A DNA stretch of 64,000 bases from Plutella xylostella (GCF_932276165.1 NC_063988.1:4464001-4528000); one strand, 5' to 3'; positions 1-12,431 are shown, counted from the stretch's first letter. Notes: generated by a model not told the origin, from the letters alone. Numbers and translations are program-made.

Positions 1-3000
1 TCTTGCCAGCCATATATTCAGCTGTCGCTCTGAAACCAAAAAATTCTAGCCTATCTATGTATAACATCAACTTTTGGTATGAACGAATGTCCTTTTCCAC
101 CGAAACTCAAGTCCAGGGCTCGTGGAAGTCACTCCACGCTGGGAGAGGGGAGGCTATCGTGATCTGACGAATGCAGTTCTGTTAATAGTTCTCCAAAAAT
201 CTGGTGCAAGAGACAAGCGATAGGTAGACATAGTTGTAAAATCTTAGTTTTTCTTTTTTTTCTTTTATTAATATATAATGACAACGTCTTCAATATTGAG
301 GTGCATCAAAATATTACCAACTAAAGAAAAACGAAAATATTGTGTTATTATTTATTTTATAATGTGGGCGATTTGGTGTCTGCATTTTGTGCGTGGAACT
401 TTTTCGTTGCAACGTTTCTGACTGAGGTGCATACTTAAAAATGTATATTTGTAATAAAGCAACTCCATAAAAATACTTTTAATTTATGTATCAACAGGTC
501 ATGAACGAATAGCGAACCGCTATAACCTGTAGCGTGCACCACATAAGTAATCGTCCCCTAACTGCAAGGGGTCAGTGTATCGACGGGGGTCGATGACAAC
601 CCCATGTAGTAGGGCCCCAGAATAAGACCCGAACTTTTATGTCACTACTTAGTTCTGGATAGTGTATGTTGGGATTCGTATATCGAGCGGTGATTTTGTT
701 TTATTACTGTTCAATTCTGTTTTATGGAGAGGCAATTCGATAGCAGTTATTTCTATGTACTGGGGTTTTTACTCTGCAATTAGACACTGCATTCTAAACG
801 AGGGTAAGCTAAGCTTTAGCGAAATATTGATGGTTATATATTTCCGGAACTGATTCTAAATATTCTAAAGTAGGACATAAGTTGTTCAAAATAACCCTTA
901 AATAAATAAACCATTTTGTAAACAAGCTGTTTGTAAGCAAGTTTACTGGTACCTAATAATGGTATTAAGCACCTAAGTACGCACTAAATGAATCATCGAA
1001 TTGTTTGCTACATTGCCTTTATCGCGGAAGAGAAAAAGTACATTTTGAATTGGAACCCGCGTGCAGCTGTCGGAATATCCTTGGATTCAAAATTCATTGC
1101 GATCGCATCGGAAATCGAGTGCGAAATTTACCCGATTTTTTACTTTAAAACTCAAAGCAACATGTGCCTCGGAACATAAATTATTCCGCCGGCCGCCTCG
1201 CCGTTATCCTGCTATATTCCTGGATTATTCTCTTTAACCGAGTTCAAAAAAGGAGGAGGTTCTCAGTTCTTTAGTTCTCATTTCTTGGTAAACTACGGGG
1301 AAAAGCTATTGTTGAGTTTTAAAAGTTTCAATTCTTGCTAAGTTTATAGGTAATATCATAATAAAAGTATTATGTAGATCAGTTAGCTATTATAAAATTA
1401 AAGGAGATCAGCCATTGCACTCTGATTTTTAAAATAAAGTTTCATTATATTCTATTCAGATATCATTTGACCTAGTAAGGTTTTACAGTTTGCCAATTAA
1501 GAGGCATGTGGTCGCTTAAAGATAATCTTTCTGTGTGTCTGAAGGTATATTGAAAAAAACCCAAGCTCCGAAATAGTTTTTTTTAGAACGTACTGGCGAC
1601 GTAATAAATAAAATGTTCTATGCCTATGTTTAAAATAAATCGGTTTTGTCGTTAACTTTTGCGTTCATAATATCTACCTACTATATCATTAGGTGTTTTC
1701 ACATCGTCCACGTTATAATAACGCCACCACAAATGCGAGGCGGCATATTTTTATGTCTCTATAAACGGTTGATGGGGTTCCGTATGAAAATGCAATCAAA
1801 ACTTGCACACTTGAGCGTGTGGGCGAGCTTACTGCAAGTTACAAAGTACAGTTTGTTCTTGAGGAATAACATCTAGGGAGGAGTCTTTACAAATTGTAGT
1901 AGACAGTAGATTCTGTCGTGTTTGAGTAACTGGCACACTATTCTGTACCGCTACGCAGTTTACAAGCTAAGTAAAAAAATGCACTCCAAGAACTAGTTCG
2001 CATTTTTATTAGTATCAATCAAAGTACCTAGTTATCATCAGATTATTTAAAGTTGTATTGTTTTTCATAAGTTGATTGCTGATTATCTGCCCATTTCCAA
2101 ATTGTAGATGAAGTCAAATTGAGCAGACTTTTAAATATCCTATCTATCCCAAGAGATAATTTCTACTAAACGACAATTCAGCCAAACACAAGCTCTTCTT
2201 CAATTGAAGTACTCAAGTGTGAAACTTACTATAACTTACTTACTAGATCACTTGAGAAACACTCCGATAAACAGAATAACATGTTTTCTTCTGTCTCTGT
2301 GTAAAGTTGCAACAGCAGCGCTATTCTTGCTGCAGATACAATACAATGTCTTCTGGTGCAACTCCGACTGAAAGTTGCACTTACTTAATTTAGGCTTCAG
2401 CAAAGTAATGTATGTAAAAGTCAATGGGCTTCAGTGTAACTTAAAATGTGTGTTTTTGTTTGTTTATACTCACATGTCATCATCATCATCATCTGACCGT
2501 AATGATCTACATTGGTTATCTCCCAAGGAGCTCCACAACTTGTTTTAAATTTAATATAAATATACTTAACTTTTTTCTGACTTAAAATTTTATTGTTCAA
2601 TTAAATTCTTTAATACTAATGGCAATATTCTGTTTAGTAACTTGGGTACAATAAATAAATGTAAGTATTATTTAATAACTAAACAACATAGAAGGCAATG
2701 TTGGTTGCGTATTATTTCAAACTCTCAAAAGCTGGTAGTAAAAGGTTCTCAGATTTAACCCCATTCAATTGTAACAAAATCTGCCGTAATTCTAACCTAC
2801 CCACCTAAACTCGGTACTTTTCAGGCCCGGCTCAAAGTTATAAGCAAATTCATCCTATTAATACCCTGCTTTGTTTCGCTTGACAAGTATAAATTTACCG
2901 CCATCAAATCCCTTATAAAAATTTGCATAATTTTGTTTGACGCAACAAAGTGCCACGTTGTCGTATACGTGAATAGCCAATTGTCAATGTTGTCGTCAAA

Positions 3001-3299
3001 CACCCTTGTGAAAGGGTAGAAACTACTTTTAGGGACAGGTGTGAATATACGGAAATCAAAGGTTTTTTAGATTGCACTATATCTCATACCTTAATTGTCA
3101 TAAATTATCATGATGAAGTAGGTACACTGAATGCTTGATTTTTATTGACCCTAGTTAGATGTATAGATTGTATAGTGCCTAGTTGTACTGGGTATTCAAG
3201 TACAATTCTATTTATCTTCCGATTAATTAGCTGTACAGTAATCTTTTATTATGATCGGGCAGGGTATGAAATATTAGCATAGAGCGAGCAGACGTCATA
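1..3299. other. AT-rich non-coding stretch
   Basis: No credible gene is visible. Open frames here are under 80 codons, begin at arbitrary codons and show no recognisable motif. A short ATC microsatellite lies near 2478-2494, resembling the 3' tail of an RTE-like LINE. The only other repeat I can place is the MITE fragment at 285-412, listed separately. Confidence 0.6.
285..412 (-). repeat. fragment of the CACTCACGG-ended MITE family
   Basis: The block 'aatattaccaacta' followed further on by 'tttggtgtctgca' and 'gtggaact' matches in order the right half of the complete copy at 54582-54818. The terminal inverted repeats are missing or too decayed to place, so this is a partial, older copy. Confidence 0.55.
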
Positions 3300-3304
3300 T
3301 AATT

Positions 3305-3365
3305 GAAAATGCCCGCGGACGCGACGCCGCGCTGGTGACGTCACACGCGCATGCGCCGGCCAGGA
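3305..3365. promoter_or_regulatory. GC-rich spot with CRE and NRF-1 type palindromes
   Basis: In AT-rich surroundings a 60-base GC-rich, CpG-rich patch carries a perfect TGACGTCA palindrome (3336-3343, the CREB/ATF site) and, three bases on, a perfect GCGCATGCGC palindrome (3347-3356, the NRF-1/Ewg core). Both are promoter-proximal sites in animals, and close spacing is unlikely by chance in AT-rich DNA. No gene is visible on either side, so it may be an enhancer, an alternative promoter of a distant gene, or a relic of a mobile element. Confidence 0.35.
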
Positions 3366-3837
3366 CTCCTTGTGCACAGTATATTGTGGGTTTGCAGATG
3401 CTTCGGCCAATGTTGGTGTTAGGAAATGATAAACAAAGGAATGAGGTGTAAATTTCATTATTACGATTGATTGATTAGTATTCAAAGGTTGGTGTTACAA
3501 GCGGATCACTTGCACTTTTCCTTTTGATGCATAATACTTTAATTAATCAACTGATTGTTGATTTATGGGTTGTAATAATTCGGATTCTTGTATAATTATA
3601 CATATGGTACAAATTGAGAAGTGAAATAAAGGTTGCAATTTATTCTCAACTCTGAAAACTCATGTAGGTATACGGATTACAGTTAAAACTAGAAATATTT
3701 GTTTTTCTTATTGTGTAAGAAGAGACTTTGTGCTATCCAATGAAATACCACATCGATCTAACATACAAAAAGAAATACATAATTATTTTATGATTTATAA
3801 TAAAAAATATGTTTTATCGTCCCCACCACCATATACT

Positions 3838-3985
3838 GCGTTTCGGCATCCGTGGCCGCGCCGCGCGCTGGGCCAGTCGAGTCCGCGCCGCGAACAGCCG
3901 AGCCGCGGCTACGAACGCTACGCCGCGCCGTAGCACCGGCTACGAAATACCTGTGCTACGAACTACCTACGCCATAGTATACACT
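3838..3985. repeat. GC-rich CTACG-containing patch, probably a repeat fragment
   Basis: A 110-base GC-rich block (ccgcgccgcgcgctgggcc and following) runs into several CTACG units (ggctacgaacgctacgcc, ccggctacgaaatacc, gctacgaactacctacgcc). A similar style of CTACG/CGTAG motif recurs at 63212-63270. No reading frame across it resembles a known protein. It is probably part of a dispersed element with degenerate short repeats; a CpG-rich promoter is the alternative. Confidence 0.35.
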
Positions 3986-6204
3986 AGCCAAAATCTATGT
4001 GCATAGTGTAGATGGTAAAAAGTGTGATCGTTTAAAAGTGATTATGGAATTGAGTGGTGAATAGCTGAACTTGGACGCAGTCAGCGAGCTAAGGTGGGTG
4101 AATGAATATTGAATAACGAGATATGAATCGCTCGGATTTGGGCAGTTTAAAAGCGGAGATGGTTGTTTTAGTGGCACTCGGCACTAGACGGCACTCGCAT
4201 CACTCGGAATGTCAAGGACACAGATATTGATCATTCTAGTACAGATGTGATGTGAGTTTAGACGAGACTTTGAGATTTGTCTTTTGTTACCTTTTTGTGC
4301 TATTCGTCAAAGTCTTTCGAGGAATTTTGGATTGTTTGATTTACGAATGATGTAGAGTAGAGGAAAGCACAGGCATTTTGTATAGCTAAAGCTTTAGGGT
4401 AAATGAAGAAAAAGGAAGGAGTGCTAGCAATGGATAAGATAAGCGGGGTTTCTGTTAATTGAGAGCTAATACCTGCGGATTACCGTCTAGCGTTGGGTTT
4501 AACACTATGAGTGTTCGATTTCCTTTTATTCGCACACTTTTTCTTCTTTAGAATATATCTTGAGCAGTGTATAATATATTTTTTCTGCGTAAGTCTATCT
4601 GATATCAATATAAATTTAATATAAGTACTTACCTACTTAGTAGCCTGAATTTGCTACTTGAAGGAATAATATATTTGCAGCAAGTACCCCTCGAGTTACG
4701 GATATATGACGTGTATGTAAATGTAAACCCTTTGTCCATGTGCCGACCAATATTTATGATATTTTATGCTAATTTACTTTGAGCTTAAAAATTCATTTGT
4801 AAATACTTATGCGACAATCCGAAGACACGGACTGCTTTGTTTGGTGTTTAGAGACTCTTTATTAAATTTTCATTGTATATAAAAATAGTTTTGTCGTTCT
4901 ACTAGTCAGATTAAGGATATACAAGGTGCACTTTATAGTTCGCTCTTGATGCTGCTAATACCTGACGGGGAGGAAGATAATCAAATTCTAGCCTTCATTG
5001 TGTAGAACCGAGCTCATGCTATTGTTTCCCGGGTTCTATTCCCAGGTCAACAACAGCTTTTGATACCTCTTGTCATCACAATTGTGAATGCTTTTGTGGT
5101 AGTTCCGTCAGAGTTAAAATAAGTTACATAACTTGTATACTAACACGTAAGAATAAGAATTGTTCTCTTATCACTTAATGCGATTTTTTCAAGACAACCT
5201 CTGGGTTGAATAATGAATTCTAAATAATAATCGATCGATTGTTTAGTGGACTTGCTCAAGTGTAATGGTGGACATACACGCTAGTGCAGTATGGTCGTAA
5301 TCGTAACTATTTCTCGTAGCATGTATGCCTTCCATAAAAAGTCTCAGTTGTAATCCCGTCAGGGGAAAGATGCCTCCTCACCACTAGTATTATTTTTGTT
5401 ACAATTATTTACAAATGAATGCTTGCAGTGACCTTAATCTTTTATAGGTACCTATGCCTGTGTAAAATTCATTAAGCTTTAAGGTTTTAAGCTCTGGGTT
5501 ATTATGTGCGTAACCCAAACGAGGTAACCTAAGTATCATACGGTGGTCGCTCGACCTTAATTTCCTCAGCACTTTCAGGCCACTGAAACGGTTTTCTCCA
5601 CACGAACAATAAATGTAAAAGATGTTAGACATGACTTTAGAGTATCTTCATAAAGAAATCGTGAGGTGAGGGCACCTCCTTTTTTTGTTAACCTTACCCC
5701 AAAGATTACCTTTATGTATGGGCGGCCTTTTTTATTACGTCTATCTATTTCCGGGAGGTCATATTGCCTTCTCAGCCGAAAAAAATCATAGTGTTTTCTT
5801 AAAATAAGTAAGTTAAGTGTAAGATTTTCTTTAATACGATGTTTTATTTAATACATATTTTTGTATTCTAATCAAACACATTCAGAAAATCGTCTCTACA
5901 CCGTATAGTATAATAATAAATATTTCTGCTCTTTCATCATAAATGAATATTTATACAATATTTCTTCCTTACGCAATTAGGTTCAGTGTTTTCCGCATCA
6001 TTCTTCAAGAATACCTCCTCCAGAGATCGTCTGCGGATAAGGGGATATGATAATGGTCGCTGAATGAATATTTATAGAGGTTAAACGCGGCGAGTCCACA
6101 TCCTACCTATATCCACTTTCCTTCTTATCCATATTTTATAACATAATATGTGTAAGATAAAGTTAAAATAAGTACGTTTTATTGCGCTCAAACATAATTC
6201 ACAC
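3986..6204. other. non-coding stretch, nothing recognised
   Basis: AT-rich sequence without a credible open frame, splice-bounded exon or repeat boundary that I can place. The 5405-5632 minus-strand frame of 75 codons shows no motif and no supporting context. Confidence 0.5.
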
Positions 6205-6330
6205 ATTTATTTATTTATCAACCCTTTATTGTACACAAAATAGACAAATTACACAACATAGGTTTACAATTCGCATGGAAAGGTGAGCTTATTGCCAAAA
6301 AGCAATTAATTCCAGCCAAGCTTTGATTGG
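6205..6330 (-). repeat. LINE 3' tail repeat (tail family 1)
   Basis: On the minus strand this reads as the common tail '...ttggctgg.. ..ttgctttttggcaataagc.. ..gtacaataaagg(g)ttgataaataaataaa'. It matches the plus-strand copies at 18385-18510, 44190-44350 and 45315-45436 and the minus-strand copy at 51500-51608. The AATAAA-like signal next to a simple-sequence tail fits the 3' UTR of a CR1/Jockey-like LINE; the family name is inference. Confidence 0.5.
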
Positions 6331-7211
6331 TATACATAGAACAGAAAATAAATATAATACGGCCTTATTACTAAAAGTAATCTCCTTCAGACAGCCACAC
6401 AGACAGGAAAAATTAAGTTAAGAAAACGGGTAAGGTCTAAAACGAGATATATATTATAAGCATTTATGAACAGCATAGACGGAACGAATGAAAAAGTTTC
6501 ATAGCTCGTGAGTGTACTTTAAAAACCTACGTAAGTATATATTTTATCTTTGAGCAGACAGTATTGTTCTTTCTCCAAATATCTCCCAGAAGCTTTGCCT
6601 TGAGAGTCTCCAGTCTAGCACGCGACCTTCAGGGTCCCTAGATTATAGTTCATGATAATGGCTCCCACTGAATATTTATAGCCCAGCCGGAGTGAGAGAC
6701 CGGAGCCGACAGTTTCATCAATATTAGACTAGCTCTGACGGTCCGTTGCACTTTTTGCACATATATATGTATAGTTATATGAATAGAGAGACAGTGAAGT
6801 GGGAATTTATTTTTGGAAAATTATTCTGCGGACATGATAGCTACATAATGATCTAGATCCACACTTTGTCTACTGGTAACTGGAGATTTGTGAAAAAATA
6901 TATTTTCTTGAAGGCACTCGTATGAACATATATTTATTATAGTGGAGATAATAATCATACCTTGTTTATATTTATCGGTATACATGTCTTTATACCTTTA
7001 TCCGTTGGCCCAATTCTGTTTGTGTTAAAAACAACGAAAGCATAATTATAACAACAAAGCCAGCACTAGATATTTCGAAACAGCGAAAACAATGGCTGGT
7101 TGATGAGCAAATCTCGCCCGCTGTAGCTCCGGCGTTCGGATTTCAAACGAAGGAATTATTTCATAGCCCACGCCGCGGTACGACCTCACGATCGGAATCC
7201 AAAACGTGCCA

Positions 7212-7468
7212 GGAGGGTCACTCTACAGGGTGTTGCAAAAAGGGTATAGGCCGAAACCTACATGTGCAGCATGGTATATCTAAGCCCAAAATTTGCGAAA
7301 AAAAACATACAAACTATGTCGGTCAACACCCTGTATAGTAACGAAAAAAGAACGAATGAGAGCTGTCGTGCAATCGGCACATTCAATACAACGAGATAGA
7401 GTCGTGGCTTGTGCACTGTGCAGCTTCGCCCCTAAACTTAGTTTTTCGTCATAAAGAGTAACCCCCCT
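7212..7468 (-). mobile_element. MITE of the GGAGGGTCACTC family, interrupted by a second MITE
   Basis: The ends are inverted: AGGAGGGTCACTCTA on the left and TAAAGAGTAACCCCCCT on the right, both leading into a 'GACGAAAAAC' type subterminal stretch. Related copies are at 12432-12580, 13782-13898 and 37868-37992. This copy lies in the opposite orientation and is split by the element at 7226-7333; with that removed it would be about 147 bp, like the others. It has no coding capacity; a TA-targeting mariner-type source is only a guess. Confidence 0.65.
7226..7333. mobile_element. nested 108-bp MITE with CAGGGTGTTG ends
   Basis: Starts CAGGGTGTTGCAAAAAGGG and ends CAACACCCTG, and is flanked by TA on both sides (7224-7225 and 7334-7335), the target duplication of Tc1/mariner-type elements. 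It interrupts the terminal repeat of the MITE at 7212-7468. A longer, palindromic relative is at 59070-59207 and a partial one at 35226-35307, sharing the block 'acctacatgtgcagcatggt'. Confidence 0.75.
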
Positions 7469-9084
7469 GTGCCAACATTTGTAACGTGTCCATGAACAGA
7501 ATCTCACCTCTGCCACGTTGGCATTAAGAGCTATTCGCCGGATGTGATGCTCAATGCGTGTCATTAGGCGGAGTGCTCGCCAGGTGCCCCAGTGACTCAC
7601 AGACTTACGCTTGTTGTATGAATGTATGTGTGAAAATCTAGGAAGCTAGTTTTTTTTACGTCCTGGATGAAAGCTAGACGCGAATTATAAGATATTTTAT
7701 GCAAAGATATGTATAGAAAAATAATTTTGTGCTATGTTATGGAATAGGCTGTAAGTATGTAGATAGTAACTAAAAAGTTAAGGTAGATCTTCTAAAGAGC
7801 TGAACTGAAAAATAATGAAATAACCATGTTTGCAGATATATACAAGTAGGTATGTAACGTGTAAGTACGAGTATGTTGGTATTATAACTGTGGACTGCAA
7901 AGTTCAAAAAGGCCTTCCATTCATTCCTTTTGGGAATTAGCTTAGAATTTCGTGGAAGATGTGGGTAGGTAATAACATTTCTGTCTCTAGCGGATACTCC
8001 CACGACATCATAGCTTTAATTCCGGAAATATATCCAGTGCATTGTAATATTTAGGAAGTTTGCTTATTCAATATGTAAGCTATTTTTCACAGGAATTTTT
8101 CGCTCACGGTAGGTAAATTGAGCGCATTTCATATTGGTTTAGCATTCCATGTACCTACCTACACCTACTGAAAAAGTTTCAATCTCTCTAAAGGAAAATT
8201 ATAAAACTTTTTTAAATTTAATATTTTCGATCCAAAGGTAAATGAAAAACATTTAATACTGAATTTAAGTTGGAACTTGCGAACAATATGGCACATGGCA
8301 AAGTAAACATACGTAAGAGATTGGGTTTGAAGATGTGTACATTTCGCAGCAAGAATCAGAGCAAACAAAAGGTTCGTGATTTTGCAAAACTCCCGCCCAC
8401 TTTGAAGAAAAGTGGCATTTTCCCAGAGCTCTCTCTGTTTGTCTAATTATTCCGAGGAAATGTTTCTGAAAGTGTTTATAGGAAGCACAAAAGAAGCTTT
8501 TCTCAAAGGTACTCGTAATGGAGTATCAGTACATTGATTATTTATTTCATTTCACCGTGTCTTGCATTTTGTATGGCCTACTTAAAGAAATAATTTACTT
8601 TTAGTTTCGCCGGTGTCCTGCGATATACCATAAGTGGATTATAAAGTGATGTTTGCACCACTACAGTGGATTACACTACAGTACTACACTAGTGAAAAAC
8701 TGTTTAGGTAAAGTAAAAAAACATACTAAGATATGAAATACGAGGATAAATTTGAATAGTGTATGTATAACTTTTGAAGATGTGTAATATCTGAAAGTTC
8801 TGTTTCTTATTGATAAAACGCCTTTGCCAAACCACCCTGTTTGCTGAGGGGTCTTGGGGTAAAAAGGTCAAGCTTTTGGCAGTGTAAAGGTGAATATTAT
8901 TATTTTTATAAAGCATCAAGACTTAAAAATTAAGTCTTGATTATTCTCAAATATACATCCAAAATTCTGATTTTAAATTAATTAATTTAACCCTTTCACT
9001 AAAAGGTTTTGTCTGCGAGTTTTAATATTCGTTTAAATACAAGTTTAAAACTTTGGACAAATTAGAGGATTAAATCCTTAGGTC
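7469..9084. other. non-coding stretch, nothing recognised
   Basis: AT-rich DNA with no supported gene. The minus-strand frames at 7770-8003, 8165-8368 and 8704-8919 have low-complexity composition and no recognisable motif, splice context or family resemblance. Confidence 0.5.
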
Positions 9085-9842
9085 GGTTCTACCTTTTTTG
9101 GCCTAAGATTTATTTGCCTAATCTCGTATTGCATAGTAACGTTTGGTCAAAATCTCGTTTCGCCGAAAATCGTATGGCATAAATCTCTTTTAGTAAAAAG
9201 TTATTTCGCATAATCTTGTTTAGACTAATAATGGTATAGCCAAATCTTGAATAGCCTAATAATGCTATGGCATAGGTTATATATAAAGTAATAATATTCG
9301 TTTGGCTTTAACTTTGTTGTAGCGTCTCCCTACATAGCGCAAACTGGTGCCTTGTATTGTGGCCGCTAAGTGGGAAACGCTCCGCTCCGCTTCGCTGCGC
9401 TCCGCTTTGCTTTTGAAAAAAATGTGCACCTAACACGCTCCTCCTCGCTTTGCTCGTCGTCGCACCTATCTTTAGGTTTCGATCCCATGGGGTTTAATGG
9501 CGTTTGTAAGAATTATAATGGTCATTCACTTTCGATATTTTGATCATTTAATATCGTGATTTTAGGGATGTAGGAGATAAATACAGCAATTTGTACATAA
9601 TAACATACTTAATATAGTATTTGTAAAGATAATATTAGGAGAAACAAGATTATACCAATACGAACAATTAGAGCAAACGAGACTTAGGTGTTTCAAGTTT
9701 GTGCCAAAAGAGTTTTAGACAAAACGAGTCTTATGCCACATAAGACTTGGCGAAGTGATGATTCTACCAAAAAAGTTTAGACCTTACGAGTTATGCGAAA
9801 CGAGTTTAGGGCAATAAAGATTAGGCCAGATGAGGGGAACCC
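9085..9842. mobile_element. transposon with inverted arrays of degenerate 15-16 bp repeats
   Basis: The ends are inverted (GGTTCTACC... left, ...GGGGAACC right) and CCTTAGGTCGG occurs on both sides (9076-9086 and 9843-9853), suggesting a 9-11 bp target duplication. Inside, the left arm (about 9100-9300) is a run of roughly a dozen 15-16 base units close to GCMTAAATCTCGTTTG. The right arm (about 9650-9830) is a similar run in reverse orientation. The centre (9330-9500) holds a GC-richer block with gctccgcttcgctgcgctcc repeats. No protein is encoded. A 9-bp duplication would suit Mutator-like elements and 8 bp hAT; the superfamily is undecided. Confidence 0.6.
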
Positions 9843-10089
9843 CCTTAGGTCGGCCTTCTATCGGCGATTTGCACGCGCTCCATCATAATGGAATGTTAAT
9901 TTTATATTCATTATTAATATCATAAATTTGACTCAGAAAAACAAACTGCGGTGGGTGTACTGTACGTACAGTGTATATTTTATTGTTAGGTATTAGGTAT
10001 ATCATTCATTACATAATATGTATGATGATGACTTAACAATAAGTCCAAATATAAATACTCAAAATGAAATGTAAATTTTAACACGTTTA

Positions 10090-10683
10090 CGTTTGCGAGC
10101 CGCACAGATGCATTTGCGGTGTGGGAGTGGAGGCTAATGGCCACCACGGCCTGAGTTGCGGCAGATGCGCCGGCAGATTCCCCCGACACCACGCTCTCAA
10201 CGACCTGATCAGAAGGGCTCTGATTTCAGCAAACATCCCGTGCGTGCTGGAGCCGCCGGGTCTGAGCCGTACGGACGGCAAGCGCCCAGACGGCTTAACG
10301 TTGGTGCCCTGGGAGCGTGGTAAAAGTCTTCTGTGGGATGCGACTTGCGTCAGCACTTTTGCCGCATCTCATGTCGGTAGCACAAAACGCATCGCTGGGT
10401 CTGCTGCTGAAAGTGCTGCGACCGCTAAGCATTCCAAATATAGCATGCTATCAAAAACCTATATATTTGTGCCTTTTGCCGTCGAAACAACGGGAGTGTG
10501 GGGTTTTGAGGCAAAACAGTTTTTGTCGAGCCTCAGCCGAGACGCCTCAGGGAGCGAGGCCAAGACCGACGCTCGGGATCGTATCTGGCTCAAAGAATCT
10601 CCCTAGCCATACAGCGAGGCAATGCAGCCAGCATTATGGGAACCTTTGAGCCAGGTACGATAAGAGGAGGTCTTTTTGATTAG
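10090..10683 (+). pseudogene. 5'-truncated non-LTR retrotransposon, C-terminal domain
   Basis: The frame begins inside a Cys/His cluster (CEPHRCICG, then HHGLSC and GRFPRHHALN), the zinc-binding C-terminal region of LINE ORF2-type proteins. It continues through LEPPGLSRTDGKRPDG and LLWDATCV, where the PD and a D about 15 residues later could be the active-site pattern of a restriction-like endonuclease; that reading is inference. One frameshift near 10540 moves the frame. The rest continues one frame over to SIMGTFEPGTIRGGLFD and a stop at 10681-10683. The premature stop of the first frame is at 10604-10606. Reverse transcriptase and everything upstream are missing, as in a 5'-truncated insertion. 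I saw no target duplication. Confidence 0.8.
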
Positions 10684-12431
10684 GTGAAGTATTTTGTTAT
10701 TTTGCATGTTTATTTGTTAATTAATTTTATTTTGTAATTCTTTAAGTGACATTATTGATAATGAACATTGGATAATTGAACATTAAAATAATATATAATA
10801 ATAGCTCTCTCACCTTAGTTAGTATGTACATACCAACAAATTGCACGCCAAATTTTAACAAGCTCACAGTATAATATTACTAAACATACGATACACATTA
10901 ATTTCGCGTACACACATAGGTACACATACAGTACTACAATTATAATACTCTTTGAAATGAGTCTGGGCGGTTCTGTTTGTGTTTACAGTCAGCTCGCTTA
11001 TTGAATTTGGAGCGCAGCCTGAGGGTTCATATCGCACAGGGCAAGGGCAACATTTACTTATCGACGCGGAAAGGGTCCCATTATATATTCCTCTGTGCTA
11101 CACATTGCCGCTTTTGGGTGTAAAAAAGGCGCTTTTTATTCGGGTACCACATGCGCCTTTGGTTATTCCAGCATTACAGATACGGTATTTGAGGCTTTAG
11201 CTTTATTGCAAAGTAATAGAGTTGTGGTTAGAGTAACTTTAGTTGGACACTTCGTTTGTGTGTTGTGTGAAGGTGTAGTGAACGAGTTTCTGTGCGTTTG
11301 TGGTCACGGGAGAAGCGGCCTTTACTTTGCCTTCCCCGGTGATTATGGAAATCACGGCAATGATGTTTTCAGACGGTAGCGCATGTGTCTAAAAGAGTGA
11401 CTTACACATTTATATTCCTAGGTATATGAATGTAAGATAAACATTAAATAATCTTTGTTGCACACAAACAGAAACAGTTTCATAAACATAGAAAAGAAAA
11501 TAAATAGTATAATCGGCGGTCTTATTTTTATCAATCAACGTATTTATCAAAAAAAAGCTAAATTCTTTCAAGATACAGGGTGATGCAAAAGTGGTATAGT
11601 TAGCTGAAAAAGTGACTCAAGTGGTTAATTGGAACAACTTTAATTAGCTCTACGGCTTTTGTATATTTCGTGAACAAACATGCTTTTGTGAAATAGTACC
11701 TGTGTCCCATACCTATTTAGGATTATTTTGAAGTTTCTACTAATAATCACAAGTAAACTCGATTGTGAATTATAAATTTCCGGATCCTTAATAATTGGCA
11801 CAAGGAAACTATACATTTTCGTTTTTAAAGCAATGACCTCTCTTATTTGATTAAGGGCTCTAATATTGTGTTGATCGCTACCGACAATAATTAACAATAT
11901 TTTCTCTAGTTAATTACGGTGGGGAAGATAAAAGTAGATACTCTTGGGAAATCAGAGATGGATAATTTTGTTTTATAGTTCTTCTGTTGCTGAGAAGATA
12001 GGTAAATGCTTAAAATTATTATACATAATATTATACTGGCGTACCTTTACTTGCGTTACTAAGAAAATAGATTTTTTAAAGAAAATTTAAATAATAGTGA
12101 GACCAAAAATATATATGTGAAGGAAGTACGATCACTGAAAAAGCTAGCTGAACTACGGACACTAGAACTTAAGTATTATGTTTGTAAGGTTATTGGTATA
12201 GGGTGCTAGAGTATCTGAAAAATATATTATGTACTATCAACAGTCAGTTAAACTTCAGTTTACATAAATAAATAACGTTTAAGCCCACCCTTTGCCCACG
12301 TCTTGGAGTCGCAAGGTACACATGTGGCCGGAACTATAAATAGCGGGTGAGTCAACAGGAGTCCAATATAGCTGTTTATTTTTACTGTTCGACGATTTAC
12401 TTTAACCTTCGCCCGCATCGGAGCTGACCTC
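10684..12431. other. non-coding stretch with one CAGGGTGATG repeat
   Basis: Nothing coding is supported; the frames at 10979-11200, 11095-11379 and 11640-11897 show no family resemblance. At 11574-11635 'acagggtgatgcaaaagtgg' followed by 'tagctgaaaaagtgactca' is a member of the dispersed family also seen at 48537-48600, 50290-50345 and 58612-58776. Confidence 0.45.

Noticed and set aside
7280..7600. 106-codon minus-strand frame
   Set aside because: It runs across two MITEs and shows no domain; an accidental open frame.
9085..9842. CRISPR-like array
   Set aside because: Units are degenerate, contiguous and present in opposite orientation in the two halves; there are no unique spacers, and the context is an animal genome.
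12335..12364. core promoter with TATAAATAG and TGAGTCA
   Set aside because: Short motifs in AT-rich DNA without a downstream gene, clear initiator or transcript; expected by chance.
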